DNA of 64,000 bases from Microlunatus parietis (lineage in GTDB: Bacteria > Actinomycetota > Actinomycetes > Propionibacteriales > Propionibacteriaceae), in NCBI RefSeq assembly GCF_013407955.1, contig NZ_JACCBU010000001.1, forward strand, positions 1-64,000. Reading direction: 5' to 3'. Both the position numbers and the translations under genes were made by a program. This document shows positions 33,436-42,209 of the stretch, piece after piece (within the stretch, counting starts at the first letter, position 1; the number at the start of each line of letters is the position of its first letter). The notes beneath the pieces are model-generated. The model ran no database searches and was not told where the DNA came from. It was given only the letters and a program-made list of their open reading frames with translations.

Positions 33436-34142
33436 TGGCGGTCCCGACGGTGCTGACCGAGCAGCGGCGGAGTGTGCTCACCGGCCGGATCCGGCTGCTG
33501 GTCGCCGCGACGATCGGCTACAACGTGATCGAGGCGGTCGTCGCGATCACCGCCGGCACGATCGCGTCGTCCAGCGCGCTGATCGGCTTCGGCCTCGACT
33601 CGGTGATCGAGGTGTCGTCGGCCGCGGCGGTGGCCTGGCAGTTCAGCGCCCGCGATCACGCGATCCGGGAGGCCCGGGAACGGCGCGCCCTGCGGGTGAT
33701 TGCGCTGTCCTTCTTCGCCCTCGCCGGGTACGTCACCGTGCACTCGATCCTCGCGCTCACCGGCACCGGCGAGGCCGAGACCTCCATACCCGGGATCGCG
33801 CTCGCCGCGCTGTCGGTGGTGATCATGCCCTTCCTCTCGTACGCCCAGCGTCGGGCCGGACGGGAGCTCGGGTCGGCGTCGGCCGTCGCGGACTCGCGGC
33901 AGACCCTGATCTGCACCTACCTGTCCGCCGTCCTGCTGGTCGGGCTGCTGCTCAACGCCACCCTCGGCTGGAGCTGGGCGGACCCGGTCGTCGCCCTCGT
34001 GATTGCGGGATTGGCGGTCCGGGAAGGGGTCCGGGCCTGGCGGGGCGACGGCTGCTGCGCGCCGACCGGGCTCGCCCTGGCGGTCGGCCCGGACGGCGGA
34101 TCCGGGTGCGCGGACGGCTGCGCCTGCTGCTCGAAGCGCTGA
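33435..34142 (+). CDS. Cation diffusion facilitator-family transporter
   Basis: The 235-residue membrane protein has about six hydrophobic segments (LLVAATIGYNVIEAVVAITAG, ALIGFGLDSVIEVSSAAAVAW, VIALSFFALAGYVTVHSIL, IALAALSVVIMPFLSYA, TYLSAVLLVGLLLNATLG, PVVALVIAGLAV). GLDSVIE and ASAVADSRQT hold the acidic residues of the CDF metal site in TM2 and TM5. The long cytoplasmic CDF domain is missing and is replaced by a Cys-rich tail (DGCCAP, CADGCACC). It probably exports a divalent or soft metal in exchange for protons. Confidence 0.82.
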   Translation: MAVPTVLTEQRRSVLTGRIRLLVAATIGYNVIEAVVAITAGTIASSSALIGFGLDSVIEVSSAAAVAWQFSARDHAIREARERRALRVIALSFFALAGYVTVHSILALTGTGEAETSIPGIALAALSVVIMPFLSYAQRRAGRELGSASAVADSRQTLICTYLSAVLLVGLLLNATLGWSWADPVVALVIAGLAVREGVRAWRGDGCCAPTGLALAVGPDGGSGCADGCACCSKR

Positions 34143-34249
34143 TCGGGGCCGAATTCGGCGGATCTCGTTGCGGTGTCAAGGAACCGGGTGTAGTACGGAT
34201 CACAGCGGGCGGGCCAACGGGGACCCGCCCCCATCCGGGAAGACAACCC

Positions 34250-35371
34250 ATGCCTGCTCATTCCTTCGTCCGCGCCCGGCGACGCTGGCTCGCCCTGGCC
34301 GCCGGACTCACCGCTACTCTCACCATCGCCGCGGGCACGACGGCACCTGCCGCCGCCCACCCTCGTCCGTCCGAGCCGATCAAGGTCGTCGCCGACGGAC
34401 TCAACGGGCCGCGGCAGCTCAGCACCGGCTTCGGCCGGCTGCTCGTCGCCGAGTCCGATGCCGGCCTGATCACGGCCGTCGACCCCAGGACCGGGCGGAC
34501 CAAGGTCCTGGTCCGGGACCTGTTCCTCCCGCAGGGGGTCGCCGAGGTCGGCGGCAAGCTCTACATCGCGACCGGCGAGCAGGCGCCCGGCTCCGATCCG
34601 AGCGGTGCGCCGCCGTCGGGGCTGATGGTGGCCCGGCCGGGCGGGGAGGCCCGGATGTTCGCCGACCTGACCGCGTTCGAGCTCGCCAACAACCCGGACG
34701 GCCAGATCCAGTTCGGCCCCGACGGGCAACCGCTCGACGCGCTGTCGAATCCGTACTTCGTGCTCCGGGACCGGAGCCGGCACGGGTTCCTGCTGGTCGC
34801 CGACGCCGGCGCCAACACGGTGCTCAAGGTCGACCGGCACGGCAAGATCAAGAACTTCTTCACGCCGCCGACGGTCACCACCGGCGACTGCACGACCGCG
34901 CCGAACAACACCACCAGTGGGGTCGGCTGCGACGCGGTGCCGACCGGGCTGGCGTACGGCCCCGACGGTCTGCTGTACGTCTCCGCCCTGACCGCCGAGA
35001 TGCCGGGCGAGGGCCGGGTCTACGTGATCAACTCGAAGGGCAAGATCATCAAGGTGATCAAGGGCTTCACCTCGCCGACCGGGGTCGCGGTCGACCATTG
35101 GGGCACCGTCTACGTGTCCGAGCTGCTCGAGGGATCGCCGCCACCGAACGCTCCCCCGCCGCCCGGCTTCGACCCGAGCACGGTGGGCCAGATCGTCCGG
35201 GTGCCACGCTGGGGTCCGCGGACGTACGCGCAGGTGACGATGCCGAGCGGGCTGCTCATGTACCACGGTTCCCTGTGGTCCTCGGCCTGGGCGATCGCCT
35301 CGTTCCTCGGCATGCCCGACGCCGGGCAGGTCGTCACGGTGAACCGGAGGGCCTTCGAACCCGCGCCCTGA
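34250..35371 (+). CDS. Secreted ScyD/ScyE-family protein
   Basis: The 373-residue protein has an N-terminal signal peptide (RARRRWLALAAGLTATLTIAAGTTAPAAA) ending near residue 37. The rest is a beta-propeller-like repeat region (GLNGPRQLSTGFGRLLVAES, LFLPQGVAEVGGKLYIATG, GFLLVADAGANTVLKVD, VPTGLAYGPDGLLYVSAL, SPTGVAVDHWGTVYVSE). It matches the ScyD/ScyE family, named after cyanobacterial scytonemin genes but widespread in actinobacteria without a known role. It is exported. Confidence 0.8.
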   Translation: MPAHSFVRARRRWLALAAGLTATLTIAAGTTAPAAAHPRPSEPIKVVADGLNGPRQLSTGFGRLLVAESDAGLITAVDPRTGRTKVLVRDLFLPQGVAEVGGKLYIATGEQAPGSDPSGAPPSGLMVARPGGEARMFADLTAFELANNPDGQIQFGPDGQPLDALSNPYFVLRDRSRHGFLLVADAGANTVLKVDRHGKIKNFFTPPTVTTGDCTTAPNNTTSGVGCDAVPTGLAYGPDGLLYVSALTAEMPGEGRVYVINSKGKIIKVIKGFTSPTGVAVDHWGTVYVSELLEGSPPPNAPPPPGFDPSTVGQIVRVPRWGPRTYAQVTMPSGLLMYHGSLWSSAWAIASFLGMPDAGQVVTVNRRAFEPAP

Positions 35372-35387
35372 CCGCTACGGTGAGGTC

Positions 35388-35780
35388 GTGTACCGGAACC
35401 CGATGATCAATCTCTACACCGCCAGGATCGAGACCGCCCTGCGGTTCTACCGGGATCGGCTCGGGTTCACCGAGACGTTCCGGACGCCGGCCGAGGGGGT
35501 GCCGGAACACGTCGAACTGCGACTCGACGGCGTCACCCTCGGCCTCGGCGACGTCGACGCCGCGCGCCGCGTGCACGGTGTCGACGCGTCGCCGGGGACG
35601 CCCGGCTTCGCGCTGGTGATCTGGACCGACGACGTGGACGGCGCCTACGCGGACCTGGCGGCACACGGCGTGCCGGTGCTGCAGCCGCCGCACGACTCCG
35701 GCAACGGCAACCGCAACGCCCTGGTCCGCGACCCGGACGGCAACCTGATCGAACTCGTCGCCAAGATCAACCAGGCCTGA
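35388..35780 (+). CDS. VOC-family (glyoxalase/bleomycin-resistance-like) protein
   Basis: The GTG at 35388 gives 130 residues of the vicinal-oxygen-chelate fold: YTARIETALRFYRDRLGFTETF, VELRLDGVTLGLGD, DDVDGAYADLAAHGVPVLQPPHD and ALVRDPDGNLIELV, with the metal-binding Glu. Such proteins are metal-dependent isomerases, dioxygenases or drug-binding resistance proteins. The start lies 16 bp after the ScyD/E gene. Confidence 0.88.
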   Translation: MYRNPMINLYTARIETALRFYRDRLGFTETFRTPAEGVPEHVELRLDGVTLGLGDVDAARRVHGVDASPGTPGFALVIWTDDVDGAYADLAAHGVPVLQPPHDSGNGNRNALVRDPDGNLIELVAKINQA

Positions 35781-35787
35781 CGGCCGA

Positions 35788-37470
35788 TCAGCTCGCGCGG
35801 ATCGCGGCGTTGATCCGTTCCCGGGTCTGCAGGAAATGGGCCGGGTCGCGCGGGTAGTTCGAGAACGTCACCGTGCCGTCGGGGTCGATGATCTCCAGTA
35901 CGGCCTCGCGGCCGGCCCGGTCCCGGAGCAGCTGCATCGCCCGGTGATCGTTCATGGCCTGGGCGGCGACCCGGTGCCGGGTGGACTCCCACACGGTCCG
36001 GTCCGGCCCCGGGTAGACGATGAACGGGTCGCCGGCCGGGAACGCGCCGCCGGACGTGGTGTCGGTGAACGGGTTGAGCCTGGTCCGGGAGTGCTGGCCG
36101 TTGTAGAAGTTGAAGCCCCAGTGCAGGAAGCCGCCGGCGTCGGCCGCGAACAGCTGGTGGCCGAGCACCCGGTGCCGGGCCGCGGGCATGCCGATGAAGC
36201 GGTTCGCGACGATCTTGTTCTGGCTGACGCAGTAGTAGACCCAGAGCCGCTCGACCTTCGCCTCCAGGAACGGCTCGACGTGGTTCGTCGCCACCACCGG
36301 ATTCGCCACCACACCGCTGGTGTAGAACGCGTAGTCGCTCAGCGCGTCGACGACCAGACAGCCCTCGAGCAGGTCGGCCACCACCTTCCGGGCCGCCTGG
36401 TAGGACTCCAGTTGATCATGGTGCGGCTCGTCGGAGATGTGGAAGATGATCTTGGACGGATCCCAGTGCCGGCCGAGGAACTCGCGCAGCTGCGGCAGCA
36501 GGGCCTCCAGGAAACGGCGGTACTCCGGATCGGTCGCGGGCACGTCCCAGCCGAACAGCTGGGTCGGTTCGCCGTCCACCACCGCGTCGATCGCCGGCGT
36601 CGCCTTGGCGCCCCACTGGGTGAACAGGTGGGACAGTTCCAGATAGGCGATCCCGTGCTTGCGGAACAGGTCCAGCCAGCGGCCGAGCTTGTCGAACCCG
36701 AACCGGTAGCCGCCGCCGTCCCGGGTGATGTCGAGCAGTTGCACCGGGGTCCGCCGGAGCCCGATCGCGGTGTCCAGCGGCGGCGTCCAGAGCGGCGTGA
36801 GCAGACCGGTGATGCCCATCCGGGCGGCGCTGGCCACGAACTGATCAAGCGCGGCCCAGTGCCCCTCGTCGAACGCCGTGCCGCCGTAGTAGTCGACCAG
36901 GCAGTCCGCGTGCAGCCATTGCGTGTTGACGATGTCGAGCTCGGGCAGCACCTGGTTGATCACCGTCACCGGTACGGTCTCGGCGAACAGCTCCTCCTGG
37001 GTGCCGGCCCGCCGCGCAGTGATCCTCAGCTCCAGCTCCAGCTCGGCGACGCCCGCCGGGGCGTTCGCCGGGTCCACCAGGACGTCGATCCAGACGCTGC
37101 GCCAGCAGCCGACGATCGGCTCCACCCGGCCGTCCGGCACCGGCCGGAGGACGTCCGGGGCCAGCGCGGGCTCGGTGATCAGGTAGTTGTCGTCATGATC
37201 GGGAAACGCCGGCATCGGCGCCGGGACCAGGTCGACGGCGAAGATCGACGCGTGCTCCGCTGCCGTACCGGACAGCGTGAAGTCGACCGCATGGCTGCCG
37301 ACCCGGCCCTCGGGCGGCGGCCGGAACGCGACCTGCACCGAGTACGGCTCGCCGAGGAAGACCGAACCGCCGCCGCGCGGCCCACCGGTCTCCGCGTGCG
37401 GCCGCGGCTGGGCGGACGGAAGCACGGTCTCCAGGGAATCGGTCAGGACGAATTGCCAAGCGCGGGTCAT
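35788..37470 (-). CDS. DUF4091 / GH123-like glycoside hydrolase
   Basis: The start at MTRAWQFVLTDSLE is supported by GGAG seven bases upstream. The product has 560 residues. An N-terminal beta domain (VWIDVLVDPANAPAGVAELELELRI) is followed by a TIM-barrel-like DUF4091 region: NTQWLHADCLVDYYG, WLDLFRKHGIAYLELSHLF, IIFHISDEPHHDQLESY (the Asp-Glu pair equivalent to the GH123 catalytic DE) and LHWGFNFYNGQ. GH123 members are beta-N-acetylgalactosaminidases. The substrate here is an inference. It is divergent from the aldo/keto reductase gene. Confidence 0.82.
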   Translation of the reverse strand: MTRAWQFVLTDSLETVLPSAQPRPHAETGGPRGGGSVFLGEPYSVQVAFRPPPEGRVGSHAVDFTLSGTAAEHASIFAVDLVPAPMPAFPDHDDNYLITEPALAPDVLRPVPDGRVEPIVGCWRSVWIDVLVDPANAPAGVAELELELRITARRAGTQEELFAETVPVTVINQVLPELDIVNTQWLHADCLVDYYGGTAFDEGHWAALDQFVASAARMGITGLLTPLWTPPLDTAIGLRRTPVQLLDITRDGGGYRFGFDKLGRWLDLFRKHGIAYLELSHLFTQWGAKATPAIDAVVDGEPTQLFGWDVPATDPEYRRFLEALLPQLREFLGRHWDPSKIIFHISDEPHHDQLESYQAARKVVADLLEGCLVVDALSDYAFYTSGVVANPVVATNHVEPFLEAKVERLWVYYCVSQNKIVANRFIGMPAARHRVLGHQLFAADAGGFLHWGFNFYNGQHSRTRLNPFTDTTSGGAFPAGDPFIVYPGPDRTVWESTRHRVAAQAMNDHRAMQLLRDRAGREAVLEIIDPDGTVTFSNYPRDPAHFLQTRERINAAIRAS

Positions 37471-37577
37471 GATCAGCTCCGTTGACTGGACGGCGAGTGC
37501 ACCAACCCTAAACAGGAACGTCCCACCCACTGGTCTCCGGGTCACCGGATCGCGGACCGGAGCGACAAACTGGGGCC

Positions 37578-38366
37578 ATGACGACCGCCGACTACTCCCA
37601 GCCGACCGCCACGCTCAGCAACGGACCGACCATGCCGCTGCTCGGGTTCGGCACCTGGCAGATCCCCGACGCCGAGGCGCCGGCCGCGACCAGCGCCGCA
37701 CTGGAGGCCGGTTACCGGCACATCGACACCGCCACCGGGTACGGCAACGAGGCCGGCATCGGGCAGGCCCTGGCCGAGGCCGGGCTGCCCCGCGACTCGA
37801 TCTTCGTCACCACCAAGATGCCGCCCGATCACGTCGGCCGGGAGCGCCGGACTCTGGAGGAGAGCCTGACCAAGCTCGGCCTGGACCGGGTCGACCTCTG
37901 GCTGGTCCACTGGCCGCCGAACAAGCAGGCCACCCCGGCCGCCTGGGAGCAGTTCATCGCGGCGCAGGCCGATGGGTTGGCCACCTCGATCGGCGTCAGC
38001 AACTACTCGCTGGACCAGATCGACGAGTTGATCACCGCCACCGGCGTCGCGCCGGCGGTGAACCAGATCAAGTGGGGACCGTCGCTCTACGATCCCGCGA
38101 TCGCCGGCGGGCTGGCCGAGCGCGGAGTCGTGCTGGAGGGCTACAGCCCCTTCCGGGCTTCGAATCTGGACGATCCGACGCTCCTCGCCATCGCTGCTGA
38201 TCATGACGCGACCACGGCCCAGGTGATCGTCGCCTGGCACGTCAAGCACGGCTTCGTCGTGATCCCGAAGTCCACCCAGCCCGAGCGGATCGTCGCCAAC
38301 GCGGCGGGCGCCAAGATCGAACTCAGCGACGACGAGGTCGCCCGGATCGACGCCCTCGCTTCTTGA
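37578..38366 (+). CDS. Aldo/keto reductase
   Basis: The 262-residue TIM-barrel protein carries the AKR signatures MPLLGFGTWQ, GYRHIDTATGYGNEAGIG (Asp and Tyr of the catalytic tetrad), FVTTKMP (Lys), VDLWLVHWP (His), SIGVSNYS and VVIPKSTQPERI (NADPH binding). It reduces carbonyls to alcohols, physiological substrate unknown. It ends one base before the convergent TetR gene. Confidence 0.93.
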   Translation: MTTADYSQPTATLSNGPTMPLLGFGTWQIPDAEAPAATSAALEAGYRHIDTATGYGNEAGIGQALAEAGLPRDSIFVTTKMPPDHVGRERRTLEESLTKLGLDRVDLWLVHWPPNKQATPAAWEQFIAAQADGLATSIGVSNYSLDQIDELITATGVAPAVNQIKWGPSLYDPAIAGGLAERGVVLEGYSPFRASNLDDPTLLAIAADHDATTAQVIVAWHVKHGFVVIPKSTQPERIVANAAGAKIELSDDEVARIDALAS

Positions 38367-38939
38367 TCAAGAACAAGTGAGGCCGCGGAGTAGGAGGTCG
38401 ATCAGGCGGCGCGGATCGTAGCGGGGGTCGGCGTCGCCGCCGATGCAGAGGTTGCCGATCCCCCGCATCAGCTCGTACGGCTCCAGCTCCGCCCGCAGCT
38501 CGCCGGCGGCGACGGCGGCGTCCAGCAACTCGGCGCAGACCGGCAGCAGCCGGTCCAGAAACTGCCCGTGCAGGGTGGCAAAGCGGCCGCTGTCGGACCG
38601 CAGCGCGTCCGCGAGCCCGTGCTTGGTGACCAGGAAATCGACGAAGAGGTCGATCCAACGGCGCAGCGCCTCGCGCGGTGAGTCCGACTCCGCCAGTAGC
38701 CGCGGTCCGGCCTCGGCGCACTCCTCCAGCTGGTGCTGGAACACGGCCGCGACGAGGTCGGCCCGGGTCGGGAAATGCCGATAGACGGTGCCCATCCCGA
38801 CGCCCGCCCGGGCCGCGATCTCCCGGATCGGGGCGTCCACGCCTGCTTCCACGAACACCTCGGCCGCCGCGGCCAGCAGCTTGCGCTGATTCCGCGCCAC
38901 ATCGGCCCGCACCCGTCGTTCCGCGCCCGCTTCCGGCAC
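38367..38939 (-). CDS. TetR-family transcriptional regulator
   Basis: The 190-residue protein has the N-terminal helix-turn-helix RKLLAAAAEVFVEAGVDAPI and EIAARAGVGMGTVYRHFPTRADLV, and a helical ligand-binding part with YELMRGIGNLCIGGDADPRYDPRRLIDLLL, typical of the SbtR-like C-terminal domain. It is divergent from a hydrolase gene, with two palindromic sites in between, so it probably represses both genes. Confidence 0.93.
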   Translation of the reverse strand: MPEAGAERRVRADVARNQRKLLAAAAEVFVEAGVDAPIREIAARAGVGMGTVYRHFPTRADLVAAVFQHQLEECAEAGPRLLAESDSPREALRRWIDLFVDFLVTKHGLADALRSDSGRFATLHGQFLDRLLPVCAELLDAAVAAGELRAELEPYELMRGIGNLCIGGDADPRYDPRRLIDLLLRGLTCS

Positions 38940-38962
38940 CCGTCGACCTCCCGTCTTGAAAA

Positions 38963-39001
38963 CGGAGCAATGTTCCGATTATGATCTGGAGCAATGCTCC
39001 G
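38963..39001. promoter_or_regulatory. Twin TetR operators around a -10 element
   Basis: CGGAGCAATGTTCCG (38963-38977) and TGGAGCAATGCTCCG (38987-39001) are two copies of one palindrome, with centres 24 bp apart. The core GGAGCAATGCTCC of the second copy is perfect. TATGAT (38980-38985) between them fits a -10 element for the hydrolase gene starting at 39045. Binding of TetR dimers to both copies would block transcription. Confidence 0.75.
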
Positions 39002-39044
39002 TTTCTTGGTCGAGCATAGCCCACCTTCTGCGAAAGGATCCGTC

Positions 39045-39968
39045 ATGCCCACCGACACCCTGCTCGACGTGCCCGTGCTCTCGTACGCCCCGATCGTGAT
39101 TCCGGTGCCCGGCCGGCCGGTCGACCTGCACGTCCGGGCCACCTTCCCGGCCACCGGGACCGACCTGCCGATCATCCTGCTGTCCCACGGTCACGGCCGC
39201 AGCAACAACCTCTCCTCACTGAACGGCTATGCCCCGCTGGCCAATCTCTGGGCGGCCCTCGGGTTCGCCGTGCTGCAGCCGACCCACCTGAGCTCGGCCA
39301 CGCTGCGGGACCGGCTCGCCGACGAGCCCGACGCGCCGTACTTCTGGCGTTCCCGGGCCGCGGACATGAGCCGGCTGATCGATGCGCTGGACCAGGTCGA
39401 GCACGCCGTTCCCGCGCTGGCCAGCCGACTGGACCGCGGCCGGATCGCGGTCGCCGGGCACTCGCTCGGCGGCTTCACCGCGAGCCTGCTGCTCGGCGCC
39501 CAGGTCACCGAGGCCGGCGCGACGCCGGACCTGCGCGATCCCCGGATCGGCAACGGCGTGCTGTTCGGCACGCCCGGCCGCGGCGACGTGCTGAACGGCC
39601 CGATGGCCGACCAGGTGCCGTACTTCCGGACGATCGACTTCTCGACCATGATCACGCCGGCCTTGATCGTCGCCGGCGACCGGGACGACTCGCGGCACTT
39701 CACCGACCTCGGGCCCGACTGGCACGCGGACCCGTACCGGCTGGCGCCGGGGCCGAAGTCGCTGCTCACCGTGTTCGGCGCCGAGCACATCTTCGGCGGC
39801 ATCTCCGGCTACGACGCGACCGAGACCACCGACGAGAACCCGGCCATGGTCGCCGCCCTCACCCGGCTGACGGCGGCCTATCTGCGCAGCGGGTTCGACG
39901 CCGCCGACGACGCGTGGGCCAAGGCTCGCGCCGAGTTGGCCGACGTCGGCTCGGTCGAGGAGAAGTAG
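39045..39968 (+). CDS. Alpha/beta hydrolase (PAF-acetylhydrolase / chlorophyllase-like)
   Basis: The ATG at 39045, with AAAGGA nine bases before it, gives 307 residues. LPIILLSHGHGRS forms the oxyanion region, IAVAGHSLGGFTASLLL the nucleophile elbow (Ser), PALIVAGDRDDSRHF the acid loop and FGAEHIFGG the His. It is a cytoplasmic serine hydrolase. The TetR control suggests a detoxifying or inducible role. Confidence 0.87.
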   Translation: MPTDTLLDVPVLSYAPIVIPVPGRPVDLHVRATFPATGTDLPIILLSHGHGRSNNLSSLNGYAPLANLWAALGFAVLQPTHLSSATLRDRLADEPDAPYFWRSRAADMSRLIDALDQVEHAVPALASRLDRGRIAVAGHSLGGFTASLLLGAQVTEAGATPDLRDPRIGNGVLFGTPGRGDVLNGPMADQVPYFRTIDFSTMITPALIVAGDRDDSRHFTDLGPDWHADPYRLAPGPKSLLTVFGAEHIFGGISGYDATETTDENPAMVAALTRLTAAYLRSGFDAADDAWAKARAELADVGSVEEK

Positions 39969-39971
39969 GGC

Positions 39972-40895
39972 TCACCCACCCGACCGGACGACGGCCCGGA
40001 GCCGGTCGACCAGCCGGTCCACCTCGGCCAGGGTGTCCTCGTCGCCGATCGCGCCGACCGGGCCGCGCATCCGGACCGACGGCAGGACGCCCTGGCGGAC
40101 CAGGTTGTGCTTCTCCACCGACACGAACGTGTCCAGGCTGGACTGGTGGGTGATCACCAGGGCGAGCGGGCCGCCGATCTCGTACGCCCGCTCGTAGTCG
40201 CCCGCGCACAGCGCCCGCCACAGCGGCACCATCGCCCAGACCAGGTCGCCGGCCGGCATGGTGCCGATCGCACCGCGGCGAAAACTGTCGATCAAGTGCA
40301 GGCCGCCGGTGCCCTCGAAGATCCTGGCGCCGCCGTCGGTGGCCTTGCGCAGCGCGGACACCTTCGGCCCGATCGGCGGCGATTCCGGCTTGAACAGGGC
40401 CAGGTCGCCCAGCTCCCAGAACAGCCGGGCCTGCAGTTCGAGGGAAAGCGACCGGCCGACGTAGCCGGACGCGTCCTGGACCACGACCGGCAGCCCGGAC
40501 GACTCCGCGATCGTCGCGAAGTAGCCGAACAACTCGTCGTCCCCGACCGCGGTGAGCGCCGGCGGCACGGCCATCACCGCAGCCGCGCCGGCCCGCGCGG
40601 CATGCTTGGCGTGCCGGACCGCCGTATGGGTCGACTCCGCGCCGACGCTGACGATCACCGGACCGCGCCCGTCGGCGGCCTCGCAGGTCAGGCTCGCCAG
40701 CCGGTCCCGCTCGTCGGCGGTCAGTCGCAGCACCTCGGAGACCATCCCGGTCACCACGCCGTCCGTGCCCTCGGCGAACAGCCAATCCACCTGCCGCCGG
40801 TGCGCCGCCGGGTCGATCTCGTCGGCGTCGTCGAACGGCGTCTGGACGACGCTGATCACTCCGCCCAGCCCGGCCGGCCCTGTCCGCTCGGTCAT
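39972..40895 (-). CDS. Dihydrodipicolinate synthase-family aldolase/lyase
   Basis: The 307-residue TIM-barrel protein has GVISVVQTPFDDADEID at the start, VTGMVSEVLRLTADER (GTTGE region), VIVSVGAESTHTAVRHA, PVVVQDASGYVG, and LALFKPESPP with the Schiff-base Lys. The DapA family includes aldolases, dehydratases and N-acetylneuraminate lyases that act on keto acids. Beside an enolase-superfamily dehydratase and a LacI regulator, it likely cleaves a keto-deoxy sugar acid. A palindromic operator candidate lies about 32-62 bp upstream. Confidence 0.85.
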   Translation of the reverse strand: MTERTGPAGLGGVISVVQTPFDDADEIDPAAHRRQVDWLFAEGTDGVVTGMVSEVLRLTADERDRLASLTCEAADGRGPVIVSVGAESTHTAVRHAKHAARAGAAAVMAVPPALTAVGDDELFGYFATIAESSGLPVVVQDASGYVGRSLSLELQARLFWELGDLALFKPESPPIGPKVSALRKATDGGARIFEGTGGLHLIDSFRRGAIGTMPAGDLVWAMVPLWRALCAGDYERAYEIGGPLALVITHQSSLDTFVSVEKHNLVRQGVLPSVRMRGPVGAIGDEDTLAEVDRLVDRLRAVVRSGG

Positions 40896-40926
40896 CCGCC
40901 CCGTCCTTCCGCAGACCTTGCGATCA

Positions 40927-40957
40927 CTTCGATATACCGAAGATTATTACAATAATC
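40927..40957. promoter_or_regulatory. Candidate operator with two palindromes
   Basis: CTTCGATATACCGAAG (40927-40942) has 5-bp arms, and GATTATTACAATAATC (40942-40957) has perfect 7-bp arms around AC. They stand in an A+T-rich island 32-62 bp upstream of the DapA-like gene (start 40895, minus strand). A regulator of the LacI or GntR type could bind here. The nearby LacI gene at 42210 is a candidate. Confidence 0.55.
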
Positions 40958-41016
40958 GGAGGATAGCGAGCAAGGGTACGGGCGTTATCGCTCAACTGCT
41001 GGGAAACGCACCAGGG

Positions 41017-42192
41017 TCAGCGATCGCGCAGCCGATCCAGCACCGGCACCAGGGACGACTTCTGTTCCAGCCCGATGCCGGGGACCTGCGGCAGCGTGAC
41101 GTAGCCGTCCACCACCGGGTCCGCGTCGGCGAAGCCGCCGAACGGCTCGAAGATCCCCGGGTACGACTCCGCGCCGGCCAGCCCGCATGCTGCGGCGATC
41201 GCCAGGTTGAACTGGTGCCCGCCGTGCGGCACACACCGGCCGGGCGACCAGCCGTGCTCGGCCAGTGCAGCGAGGGTCCGGTCGTACTCGGTGAAGCCGT
41301 AGCTCAATGCCGAGTCCATCTGCAGCACGTCGCGGTCCGGCCGCAGGCCGCCGTAGCGGACCAGGTTGACCGCCTCCTGCCGGGACAGCAGGTTCTCCCC
41401 CGTCGCCAGCGGTCCCGGGTAGACCTCGGCGACCTCGCTGAGCGCCTGGTAGTCGAGCGGGTCGACCGGCTCCTCGTACCAGCGCAGCGGCAGATCCCGC
41501 AGTGCCTCCGCGTAGGTGATCGCCGTGGCCGTGTCGAACCGGCCGTTCGCGTCAACGGCCAGGTCGGCGCCGTCCGGGAGCATCGCCAGGACGGCCTCGA
41601 TCCGGGCCAGGTCCTCGGCCAGCGGCGCCCCGCCGATCTTGAGCTTGACGGTCCGGTAGCCGAGGTCGAGGTAGCCGCGCAACTCGTCCAGCAGCGCCGC
41701 AGTGCCCCGGTCCGGGTAGTAGTAGCCGCCGGCCGCGTAGACCCAGACCCGCTCCAGCGGTGTGCCGGTTCCGGAGGCTGCGCGTTCGGCCATCAGGTGC
41801 TGCACCGGCCGCCCGGCCAGCTTCGCGGCGAGATCCCAGGCGGCCATGTCAAGGATGCCGACGGCGACCGCGCGGTCGCCGTGCCCGCCCGGCTTCTCGT
41901 TGATCATGGCGGCGTGCCAGATCCGGTCCGGGGCGAGGTGGCCGGTGTCGGGGTCGATCAGACTGTCCGGCTCGGCGCCGAGGACCCGCGGGATGATCCG
42001 GTGGTCGAGAATCCCGGGCTGGGCGTAGCGGCCGTTGGAGTTGAACCCGAACCCGATCACCGGCTCGCCGTCGCGGACCTGATCGGTCACGATGGCCAGC
42101 ACGCTGACATCCATGCTGGCAAAGCTGATGTACGCGTTCGCCATCTCCGATTCGATGGGTACGGTGAGGTGGCGGATGTCGAGGATTCGCAC
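41017..42192 (-). CDS. Enolase-superfamily dehydratase (D-tartrate dehydratase-like)
   Basis: The 391-residue protein belongs to the mandelate racemase/muconate-lactonising family. VKLKIGG holds the KxK base, VDANGRFD, WYEEPVDPLDY and ATGENLLS the metal ligands, and PHGGHQFNLAIAAACGL the catalytic His. GAESYPGIFEPFGGFADA and the C-terminus LPQVPGIGLE resemble D-tartrate dehydratase. It would dehydrate an acid sugar to a keto-deoxy acid, a suitable substrate for the DapA-like enzyme next door. It is divergent from the LacI gene, with only 17 bp between start codons. Confidence 0.85.
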   Translation of the reverse strand: MRILDIRHLTVPIESEMANAYISFASMDVSVLAIVTDQVRDGEPVIGFGFNSNGRYAQPGILDHRIIPRVLGAEPDSLIDPDTGHLAPDRIWHAAMINEKPGGHGDRAVAVGILDMAAWDLAAKLAGRPVQHLMAERAASGTGTPLERVWVYAAGGYYYPDRGTAALLDELRGYLDLGYRTVKLKIGGAPLAEDLARIEAVLAMLPDGADLAVDANGRFDTATAITYAEALRDLPLRWYEEPVDPLDYQALSEVAEVYPGPLATGENLLSRQEAVNLVRYGGLRPDRDVLQMDSALSYGFTEYDRTLAALAEHGWSPGRCVPHGGHQFNLAIAAACGLAGAESYPGIFEPFGGFADADPVVDGYVTLPQVPGIGLEQKSSLVPVLDRLRDR

Positions 42193-42209
42193 GGGAGGGA
42201 CACTAGATC

